Below are positions 23,801 through 29,527 of a stretch of 31,091 nucleotides of DNA, piece after piece. The stretch comes from DAIOHQ01 sp036744635. Its GTDB lineage: Bacteria > Planctomycetota > Phycisphaerae > Tepidisphaerales > Tepidisphaeraceae. The notes beneath the pieces were generated by a model. That model saw nothing but the letters and a program-made list of their open reading frames with translations, was not told the DNA's origin and searched no databases. Each line of letters begins with the position of its first letter. Within the stretch, counting starts at the first letter, position 1. The translations under genes were made by a program, and so were the position numbers. The stretch is from NCBI GenBank assembly GCA_036744635.1, contig DAIOHQ010000019.1:1-31091 (forward strand), written 5' to 3'.

Positions 23801-24211
23801 GCCATCCCCACCAAAGTTGGCGGCGGCGCCATCGAAGAACCCGCCGATACCAGGGTGACCGCCGGCTGGGGATTTCGCGGGCAGAAGAACGCCGTCATGT
23901 GCGGCAAGGGCCGGGCGCTGCCGCACGGGCAGGGCGGCGATGCCGCGCTGGATATCTACATCAATGAGGCGGTCTACTGGTCGAACGTCCCGGCGGATGT
24001 ATGGGCGATGACCATTGGCGGATATCCGGTGGTGAAAAAATGGCTGAGCTACCGCGAGTTCAAGGTGCTCGGCCGCGCCCTCAAGAGCGAGGAGCTAACC
24101 TATATCACCGAGGTGGTGAGAAGGCTTAAAGCCCTCCTGCTCCTCGGTGCAGATTTAGACGCCAACTACCGCGCCGGGGCGGCGGCGGAGCAGATACAAT
24201 TCAGATCGTAG
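20870..24211 (+). CDS. Single-chain restriction-modification enzyme (type IIG/ISP-like)
   Basis: This is a 1,113-residue enzyme that combines DNA cutting and N6-adenine methylation. The N-terminal about 160 residues are a PD-(D/E)xK nuclease candidate (RPDFGFFEVK at 64-73, then VVEVKGPDED with Glu82 and Lys84). A helical linker (about 170-330) leads to the methylase: ILDPCCGTGSYLLEV (SAM-binding motif I, about 372-386) and GNPPYYG (catalytic motif IV, about 497-503). The rest (about 550-1113) resembles the C-terminal target-recognition part of type ISP enzymes, with LLDEKRADYFPQV and DIYINEAVYWSNVPADVW. No DEAD-box helicase motifs are seen, so it is closer to IIG than to full ISP enzymes. It is a probable phage-defence gene. 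Its start lacks a clear ribosome-binding site. The middle third is less GC-rich at codon third positions than the ends. Confidence 0.88.
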   Translation: MGHLSAAALVETYLERLGDIHSTKKQTPELAYRSALENLFNTIGEDIEPAMTANAELADTGAGRPDFGFFEVKSGDLRGVVEVKGPDEDVPQTSDGAQVAKYINQYGYVLVTNYRDFLMVVKGANGKPIVEGRCTIAADAEALWRSKPASLAKLKGEELVDFLIGAMKRSSPIIRPRDLADDLARHAREAKRRLERHPAEALEPLQRAMEEALGLHFTTAEGLNFFRSSLVQTLFYGLFSGWMLWREGKHMPGSFDWKDASEYLALPLIGDLYEEIARPKRLADLNLREPLDWSTASLNRVDEAEFFKRFDQDHAITLFYEPFLEAFDPVLRKQLGVWYTPNEIVQYMVSRVDQLLRLNLGVEAGLADSNVYILDPCCGTGSYLLEVARRIHATLLEQGHGQTAATQTRKALTSRVFGFEILPAPYVVSHLQLGVALRQMGTKFAPNERAGVYLTNALTGWEPPTAAKDVIMFPKLQEEADRAGSVKRDKRVIVILGNPPYYGFSKVNADEERDLVRAYEDGLEEFQGDTGGLNELYIRFFRIAERQISEVAGRGIISFISNYSWLRGPSHPIMRRRFLKEFDEVRVDNLHGDRIRSEKAPDGTTSETIFAIKGSSPGIKLGTAIVCLIKGEADAKRSALATVFYRDFENPRAHDRRLALLQSVTEVDPVAAYQQIVPSHQLAYMFIPGDIHPTYAAWPQLVRLFIDSFPAVQTSRDDFVVDIDYARLYARIQRYFDAEISNRDIASDYPSAMARSARFEPEGTRATLLRRGMLQDKFVPFAYRPFDRRWLYWEPETKLLDEKRADYFPQVKEGNPAIVASSASRRGILEGAMVTDILGCRHLIERGANVFPLLHLTEDVEHGKIQVPNIPDDVLLPTCKLFGLHEIRDTQRKYMPAAIGVAERLFYHLLAILWSPAYRKENEAALRQDWPRVPVPADATILEHSATLGRTVADLLLPDRPVSGVTVGKLRPELRDLAIPTKVGGGAIEEPADTRVTAGWGFRGQKNAVMCGKGRALPHGQGGDAALDIYINEAVYWSNVPADVWAMTIGGYPVVKKWLSYREFKVLGRALKSEELTYITEVVRRLKALLLLGADLDANYRAGAAAEQIQFRS

Positions 24212-24249
24212 AGGAGCGCGCTTGGCCGAAAAGGGATGGATGCGAGTCC

Positions 24250-24311
24250 TGTAGGGTGGTCGTACTCGCCCACCGTCTGCGGCAAAGGTGGGCGAGTACT
24301 CCCACCCTACA
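24250..24311. repeat. Inverted repeat TGTAGGGTGG...CCACCCTACA
   Basis: The left arm (24250-24274, TGTAGGGTGGTCGTACTCGC and four more bases) pairs with 24287-24311, with one mismatch-type interruption near GTGGTCGTACT, around a 12-base loop. It lies in the gap between the restriction-modification gene and the SDR gene and could end transcription of the former. It shares the TGTAGGGT start with the 13560 element. Confidence 0.75.
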
Positions 24312-24345
24312 ATTGCCAAAGCTGCACCGGAAAGTGAGAAAAGAT

Positions 24346-25053
24346 ATGGAACTTGATTATTCAAATCGTCACGTGGTGGTAACCGGCGGCGCTGGGGCGC
24401 TGGGGGCCGCGATCGTGGAACTGCTCGTCAGCAGCGGAGCGACCATTCACATTCCAGCGCATCGCGTGCCGGATGCGGCCAACTTCCCGCTCGCCCGGCA
24501 CGAGCGGGTCAGGATCGTCGCGCCGGTTGATCTGACCAGCGAACAAGAAGTGCAGTCGTTCTATCAATCGCTGCCATCGCTCTGGGCGTCGCTGCACGCG
24601 GCCGGTGGATTCACCGCAGCGCCGATCGCCCAAACATCGCTCGCTGATTTTCGCCAGATGATCGAGACCAATGCAGTGACGAGTTTTCTCTGCTGCCGTG
24701 AAGCGGTGAAGAAGATTCGAAGCACCAACGGCTCCCCGGGCGGCCGCATCGTCAACGTCGCCGCCAAACCGGCCGTCATTCCCGCCGCCGGGCTCTGCGC
24801 CTACGCCGCCAGTAAAGCGGCGGTGGCCAATCTCACGGTTTGCCTGGCGGAAGAACTGGCGGCCGAGCGAATCTGGGTGAACGCGGTGCTCCCGTCGATC
24901 ATGGACACCCCCGCCAACCGCGCCGCCATGCCCAAGGCGGATTTCGCCAAGTGGCCCAAAGTCAGCGAGGTCGCCGCCACCGTCGCCTTCCTGGCGTCGC
25001 CGCAGAATCTGGTGACCCGCGGCGCACTGGTGCCAGTTTACGGCCGGAGCTGA
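24346..25053 (+). CDS. Short-chain dehydrogenase/reductase with Ser replaced in the catalytic set
   Basis: This is a 235-residue cytoplasmic SDR. The Rossmann start is HVVVTGGAGALGAAIVE (TGxxxGxG). HAAGGF stands where NAG usually is, and ETNAVTSFLCCREAV supplies the structural Asn. The catalytic YAASK (Tyr and Lys) is present. The Ser normally 13 residues before the Tyr is Ala in IVNVAAKPAVIP, so the usual Ser-Tyr-Lys triad is incomplete. This layout (N-V-x-A-[KR]-PA) is reminiscent of the dihydropteridine-reductase-like SDR subgroup. The substrate is unknown. ATG 24346 is chosen because it starts just before the first beta strand; an upstream ATG lies inside the inverted repeat. It follows the restriction-modification gene but is probably unrelated to it. 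Confidence 0.88.
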   Translation: MELDYSNRHVVVTGGAGALGAAIVELLVSSGATIHIPAHRVPDAANFPLARHERVRIVAPVDLTSEQEVQSFYQSLPSLWASLHAAGGFTAAPIAQTSLADFRQMIETNAVTSFLCCREAVKKIRSTNGSPGGRIVNVAAKPAVIPAAGLCAYAASKAAVANLTVCLAEELAAERIWVNAVLPSIMDTPANRAAMPKADFAKWPKVSEVAATVAFLASPQNLVTRGALVPVYGRS

Positions 25054-25094
25054 TTAGGAGCAGTTTTTCGACTCAACCTACCGTATCGAGAACT

Positions 25095-25176
25095 GTCATC
25101 CTGAACCGTACTCGGTGAAGGATCTGGCCGCGAACGGTCGGTGCCAGATTCTTCACCGAGTACGGTTCAGAATGAC
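25095..25176. repeat. Inverted repeat with 34-base arms (GTCATCCTGAACCG type)
   Basis: The arm 25095-25128 (GTCATCCTGAACCGTACTCG and 14 more bases) pairs with 25143-25176 with two or three mismatches around a 14-base loop. The 'GTCATTCTGAACC...GAAGAATCTGGC' type of hairpin is a familiar dispersed intergenic element in several bacterial phyla. It lies between the converging SDR and flavoprotein genes and may terminate transcription of both. Confidence 0.8.
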
Positions 25177-25217
25177 CGTCTTCATCAAAGTGCATGGACA
25201 CCAACACGAAAACCACT

Positions 25218-26921
25218 TTAGCTTCGAATCGCCGTGAGCTTGTGTACGCAGGTGACCGCCAGCGAACCATCTCCCACCGCGAAACCCACGCGCTTGGTGG
25301 AACCGGCGCGGATGTCGCCGGCCGCCAGAATCCTGGGGACGGTCGTTTCCAAAGGGCACGGCTCGCGGTCCGTGAGCGGCCAACGGCCGAATCGCAGTGC
25401 ATCGACGCCCGTCATGATGTAGCCAAGGTTGTCGCGCGCAATCCCTTCCGGCAGCCACGAACATCCCGGCTCAGCGCCGATGAATACGAACGCCGCCGAG
25501 ATGCCAAGCGGCGCGGATGCTTCATTCTTCGGCAACGTGCCGTCCGGATCGAATGCTCGCAGCGTGATGCTTTCCAACCGCCGCTCACCCTGCACCGCCG
25601 CGACCTCCACTCCCTCGTGCAGGCGAATATTGGCCGCGGCACGGATCCGGCCGACAAGATAATCCGACATTCCCGGCCCAAGCCGCCTGCGAATCACCAG
25701 GTGGACGGTGCGATCCCGGCAGCAATCGGCCAGGAACATCGCCGCCTGCCCGGCGGAGTTTCCCGCCCCCACCACGGCCACATCCTGCTTGTCGTAAAGA
25801 ATCGCTTCGACCGACGTGCAGGCGTAGTGGATGCCGGCCGATTCGAAGCGCTCGGCTCCCTCGGCCTCGAGTTTTCGCCAGCGCACGCCGGCGGCGATCA
25901 GCACGGTGCGGGCGCGCAGCATCGTCCCGCAGTCCAGTTTTAGCTTGTGAAAATCGTCGGGTGCGGCGCTGGGTTCGATCCGCTCGACGGTCACCGGCGC
26001 GACCATCTGTGCCCCGAATTTCAGCATCTGCAGCACGCTGCGGGTTGCCAGTTCCGCACCGGACAGGCCGCTGGGGAAGCCGATGAAGTTTTCGATTTTG
26101 GACGATCCGCCGGCCTGGCCGCCGGGACCGAGGCGGTCGAGCACAATGGTGGAAACGCCTTCCGATGCCGCGTAGACGGCGGCGGTCATCCCCGCCGGCC
26201 CGGCGCCGACGATCGCCAGGTCTACCGCATCAACCGGCACGTGACGCCAGACACCGGCCCCTTGCGCCAGCTCGCGCAGACTGGGATTGACCAGCAGGCG
26301 GCTTCGCGGAGGGGCGCCGCATTCGACCACCGGCGACTTTTTCGGCGAACCCCAGGTTTGCATCAGCCGCTTCCCGGCCTCGGAGGCCGAGTCATACCAG
26401 GTGAAGGGCACGAAATTCTTGAACAAAAATTCGCGCACCAGCATCGTGTCGCGGCACTTGCCCGGGCCGACCACCTTCAACCCCAGCACGCCGGCTTCAG
26501 ACAACAGCCGGCGGCGCTCCTGGGCGGCGATCAGCAGCTTTTCGCTGACATGCGGCAATTTGTTCAGCATCTCGCGCAGCCGGCTGCCCGGCACGCGCAT
26601 CAGCCGCGTCGGTCCGCGGGCGACGCCGGTCACGATCACCGGCCGGCGCGTCAGCAGATCGATGTCGCCCGCGAAATGGCCGGGACCATGGGTGACGATG
26701 TGCCGATTGTCGTCGGAGGCATTCAATATCTCGATGGCTCCGGATTCAACCACGAACAGATCCAAGTCGGGATCTCCGGCGTGGAATACAACCTGGCCAT
26801 CCTCGAAGGAGCAGGAAGTCGCCAGCGGCTTGAGCGCCGCGAGGTCGCTTGCATCCAGTGTTGGGAAGGCAAGAGCATTCGAGGAAGTTTCGTCGGAAGA
26901 TGTTGTGTTGGCGTCGGCCAT
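25218..26921 (-). CDS. Cyclic-nucleotide-binding-domain / thioredoxin-fold / TrxR-like FAD oxidoreductase
   Basis: This is a 567-residue three-domain protein. Residues about 15-135 are a cyclic-nucleotide-binding (CRP-type) domain (DLFVVESGAIEIL, HFAGDIDLLTRRPVIVTGVA). Residues about 147-225 look like a thioredoxin fold (KCRDTMLVREFLFKNFVPFTWYD). Residues about 230-567 are thioredoxin-reductase-like: FAD motif IVGAGPAG (237-244), GPGGQAGGSSKIENFIGFP, NAD(P)H motif VVGAGNSAGQAA, and AAGDIRAGSTKRVGFAVGDG. The redox CxxC of true TrxR is missing (HYACTSVEA, one Cys). In the first domain the expected Arg-Ala/Thr phosphate-binding pair is altered, so ligand binding is uncertain. ATG 26921 fits, with TAGGA just upstream. 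It is divergent from a CPSC DsbA-like gene. Its electron acceptor is unknown. Confidence 0.88.
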   Translation of the reverse strand: MADANTTSSDETSSNALAFPTLDASDLAALKPLATSCSFEDGQVVFHAGDPDLDLFVVESGAIEILNASDDNRHIVTHGPGHFAGDIDLLTRRPVIVTGVARGPTRLMRVPGSRLREMLNKLPHVSEKLLIAAQERRRLLSEAGVLGLKVVGPGKCRDTMLVREFLFKNFVPFTWYDSASEAGKRLMQTWGSPKKSPVVECGAPPRSRLLVNPSLRELAQGAGVWRHVPVDAVDLAIVGAGPAGMTAAVYAASEGVSTIVLDRLGPGGQAGGSSKIENFIGFPSGLSGAELATRSVLQMLKFGAQMVAPVTVERIEPSAAPDDFHKLKLDCGTMLRARTVLIAAGVRWRKLEAEGAERFESAGIHYACTSVEAILYDKQDVAVVGAGNSAGQAAMFLADCCRDRTVHLVIRRRLGPGMSDYLVGRIRAAANIRLHEGVEVAAVQGERRLESITLRAFDPDGTLPKNEASAPLGISAAFVFIGAEPGCSWLPEGIARDNLGYIMTGVDALRFGRWPLTDREPCPLETTVPRILAAGDIRAGSTKRVGFAVGDGSLAVTCVHKLTAIRS

Positions 26922-27025
26922 GGTCCTATTGTATGTCGCAAACTTTCGCCGCGGTGCATGACCGCCGCGCCTAAGATTGGCGAGCGGAGCCTGCTTCGGG
27001 CAGACTTTCAAGAATAGGAGCACCG

Positions 27026-27577
27026 ATGGATGCGACGCCAACGCAGGGAGGAACGTTACTGACCGAGCCGGTCACCGAGCGGGACCACGCCATCGGACCG
27101 GCAACTGCCCCAATCACGATAGTCGAGTACGGCGATTATGAATGCCCATCCTGTCTGAACGCCGTGCCGATCATCACGCAAGTGCGGCAGATGTTGGGGG
27201 ATCGGCTGCGTTTCGTGTTTCGCCACTTCCCGCAGAGTTCGATTCACCCCCACGCCAGCGCCGCCGCCGAGGCCGCGGAAGCCGCCGGCGAACAGGGCAA
27301 GTTCTGGCCGATGCACAACGCCCTCTTCCAGCACCAGCAAGACCTGGGAGAAATCGACTTCGCCCATCTGGCGCTGACGCTGGGCCTGGAAATATACAAG
27401 TTTGAAACCGGCCGAACCCGCGAGCGCCACCACCAGCGCGTGCAGGCCGACTACCAAAGCGGCCTTGCCAGCGGCGTAAACAAAACCCCCACGCTCTTCA
27501 TCAATGGCCGGAGATACGACGGGACTCTCGAGGCCATGGCGATTACCGCCGCCAGCCGCCAGAGCGTGTGCCCGTAG
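27026..27577 (+). CDS. DsbA-like thioredoxin-fold protein with CPSC motif
   Basis: This 183-residue protein has a thioredoxin/DsbA fold: ITIVEYGDYECPSCLNAVPI with Cys40-Pro-Ser-Cys43, RLRFVFRHFP, a helical insertion with ASAAAEAAEAAGEQGKFW and MHNALFQHQ, and the cis-Pro loop NKTPTLFINGRRYDG. There is no signal peptide, so it should work in the cytoplasm. Relatives occur fused to the Na+/H+ antiporter NhaA or alone. TAGGAG lies about six bases before the ATG. The gene is divergent from the CNMP-TrxR-like gene with 104 bases between starts, a layout that suggests shared control and possibly shared function: the neighbour lacks the CxxC that this protein has. Confidence 0.9.
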   Translation: MDATPTQGGTLLTEPVTERDHAIGPATAPITIVEYGDYECPSCLNAVPIITQVRQMLGDRLRFVFRHFPQSSIHPHASAAAEAAEAAGEQGKFWPMHNALFQHQQDLGEIDFAHLALTLGLEIYKFETGRTRERHHQRVQADYQSGLASGVNKTPTLFINGRRYDGTLEAMAITAASRQSVCP

Positions 27578-27586
27578 CGCAACCTC

Positions 27587-28300
27587 TTACCGTGCTGGAT
27601 CCACAATGCAGTTTCCTGATCTTGCGGCATCGACCAACCTCCGAATCGCTGATTCAAAGCGCCGAAAGGATCTGCATCTGCTTCGCACCATGCCAAGATC
27701 GACGTGCCTGGCCAATGCCCCTTGGTCAAGTGTTTGTTGATAGGCGGGAATCTGTTCTGTAAGCATGCCCTTTGCGTCGCGCCTGGATTCTATATCAATT
27801 TGAGGCGCCGCGGCCGTCGATGGAACAATGGCGCGCTCCTCCGGAAGGTGCAAACCACGCACGCTTTCAACTCCCGCGACGAGCCATGCTTCAAACTCCC
27901 GCATGGCAAACACCACGGCCACCGAAAACTGGGTGCCCGCTCTGACTATTTGCGCATCGAGCGCGAGCGCCCGTGCCGCATGACAGGGGCAGAAGTCCCT
28001 CGATTTTGCGACCTTGCCATATGTCTCCCAATTTGTGGGAACGTGCTTCATATCCCCATCAAGAACCAGTAAGACCGCTCCAAGATCAGGATGTGTCTTT
28101 GCCGCAGCGCTCAACCATCGATGCCATGACTTGCATTGTTCTTTCACGAGAACACTGAGCGATTTGACGCGAAATGGATGTGGTTCGAGGAGCAGCACCT
28201 CGTGTCCGCCTTGTTCTCCCAGGACACGTTTCGCAAGGGCCGGAACGGCAGCAACGTCCCCTTTACCCTCCACGAAAATAACAAGACGGCGTCGTTTCAC
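27587..28300 (-). CDS. DUF4276 family TOPRIM-like protein, partner of the AAA ATPase
   Basis: This 237-residue protein matches the DUF4276 pattern, a TOPRIM-like nuclease candidate. Residues 7-14 give VIFVEGKG (TOPRIM Glu11), 77-84 give LLVLDGDM (Asp81-x-Asp83, metal site), and 132-139 give AMREFEAWL (acidic pair typical of the family). The C-terminal segment includes GMVRSRCRSFRRFESAIRRL, another family signature. The start is GTG 28300, overlapping the ATPase stop codon by four bases (GTGA), so translation is probably coupled. Pairing of an OLD/AAA-type ATPase with a small TOPRIM protein is the logic of PARIS-like and RloAB-like anti-phage modules. Nuclease activity and a defence role are inferred. 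It converges on the DsbA-like gene, ten bases from stop to stop. Confidence 0.85.
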   Translation of the reverse strand: MKRRRLVIFVEGKGDVAAVPALAKRVLGEQGGHEVLLLEPHPFRVKSLSVLVKEQCKSWHRWLSAAAKTHPDLGAVLLVLDGDMKHVPTNWETYGKVAKSRDFCPCHAARALALDAQIVRAGTQFSVAVVFAMREFEAWLVAGVESVRGLHLPEERAIVPSTAAAPQIDIESRRDAKGMLTEQIPAYQQTLDQGALARHVDLGMVRSRCRSFRRFESAIRRLVDAARSGNCIVDPAR

Positions 28301-29472
28301 GTCGCATTGGCTCCGCCGTCGGCCGTTTGGGCGATTCGTGGCGTATCAACCGTAAGAAGCTCGCCAGGCTCCAGAAGGCTCTCGCGCAAGGCGTCTGCTT
28401 GATCGGAATCGAGCGGACCAATTCGTGTCTGCTGATTATCTGGATCGAGATCGACGACACGGATTTGTTCTGGCCCAAAGCCATCAAGCAGATCGGGACT
28501 TTGCGTGCTGAGCAAGACTTGGCCGCGCTGCTCAGGTGGAGCTGCGATAAACTCTTCCGCCAGATTCTTCAGGGCGCCGGGATAGATTCCATTTTCTGGC
28601 TCTTCAAACATAAGCACTTGCTTTGGTGGAGTCTGATACAGCGCCAGTAAATGAGCGTAATATCTCCGTAACCCATCCGATTCCTGCGACAAGTCTAATG
28701 CAACTTTGTGGCTTCCGAGTTGGTGTCCAACAACAACGTGCTGAGGATTTCGCAGATCGTTCAATTCCACCGTCAGTAAAGTGGAATTGATTTGTTTGAG
28801 ACGTGCGAGGATTTGCTTTCTGGCATGTTGATTTCGAAGATCCTGGGTGAGATCCCGCAGGATGAACAAATAGTTCTGCGCATTGTCGTCCAGGCCGTTT
28901 GCTTGCGCCTCACGATTTGGCTGCGAGGCTGATGTAAGCACTCTGGCAGGAAAGTCGTGCCAGCCAACGCCGTTCGTCCAAGCGGCAAATGTGAGAACTG
29001 CCTCGCTGATTGTGGGAAAGTTGCCGACGCATAGGCGCCTTAAATCGGATGCACGTGAAGGCGTCCCCGAGTCCACGACAGATGTTATTTTTTCTCGAGC
29101 CCGGTCTAGCATCGCGCGGCCGCCCACATCGAGATGCTCCACTTCCACAATTGGCGGTTGCTGCAAGGGGTGGCCGCCCTGAATAAATCCCCAGGTAACG
29201 CTGTAGGTAAACGGCTCCTCAAAACCGGGGAGGCGAAAGCGCACTTTCAATGCGAGCGCACGTGGCACACCTGATGGCCAGATTTGCTGCCAACCTCCTT
29301 CTTGCTGAACCGCTTGCTCAGGATTGAGCAAATAATTTCGCAGAAAGCGGATGGCGCGAAGAAAATTAGACTTGCCTACTCCGCTCCGCCCGATAAGAAC
29401 GGTCACCGGCGACAAGTCCACGCTCACCTTGCCGATGCTCTTGAAATTTTCAATCTCAATATGCTCTATCAT
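28297..29472 (-). CDS. AAA/OLD-type ATPase, probable sensor of the DUF4276 module
   Basis: This 391-residue P-loop ATPase belongs to the ABC-like AAA_21/OLD group. It starts with HIEIENFKSIGKVSVDLSP, then Walker A GRSGVGKS (28-35). Further on is the ABC-type signature LSQESDGLRRYYAHLLALY (about 261-279), Walker B VLMFEEPENGIYPG (286-299) and STQSPDLLD (322-330), in which Gln takes the place of the usual His. It has no coiled-coil insertion of SMC/Rad50 length. ATG 29472 is chosen because it precedes the first beta strand directly; an ATG 30 bases upstream has no better ribosome site. GAGG is only one base away, so initiation is weak by eye. The nuclease partner follows with a four-base overlap. 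It follows the leuC-like gene on the same strand but is likely a separate cassette. Confidence 0.85.
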   Translation of the reverse strand: MIEHIEIENFKSIGKVSVDLSPVTVLIGRSGVGKSNFLRAIRFLRNYLLNPEQAVQQEGGWQQIWPSGVPRALALKVRFRLPGFEEPFTYSVTWGFIQGGHPLQQPPIVEVEHLDVGGRAMLDRAREKITSVVDSGTPSRASDLRRLCVGNFPTISEAVLTFAAWTNGVGWHDFPARVLTSASQPNREAQANGLDDNAQNYLFILRDLTQDLRNQHARKQILARLKQINSTLLTVELNDLRNPQHVVVGHQLGSHKVALDLSQESDGLRRYYAHLLALYQTPPKQVLMFEEPENGIYPGALKNLAEEFIAAPPEQRGQVLLSTQSPDLLDGFGPEQIRVVDLDPDNQQTRIGPLDSDQADALRESLLEPGELLTVDTPRIAQTADGGANAT

Positions 29473-29527
29473 GCCTCTGACCTCATGCGGGCGATACAGC
29501 ATTCTATCGGCAAAGCTCGTCGCGCAC

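Noticed and set aside
20870..29472. Idea that the restriction-modification to AAA region is one mobile element
   Set aside because: No integrase, transposase, terminal repeats or tRNA target was found, and it contains apparently ordinary redox genes; only a loose defence-island reading is supported.
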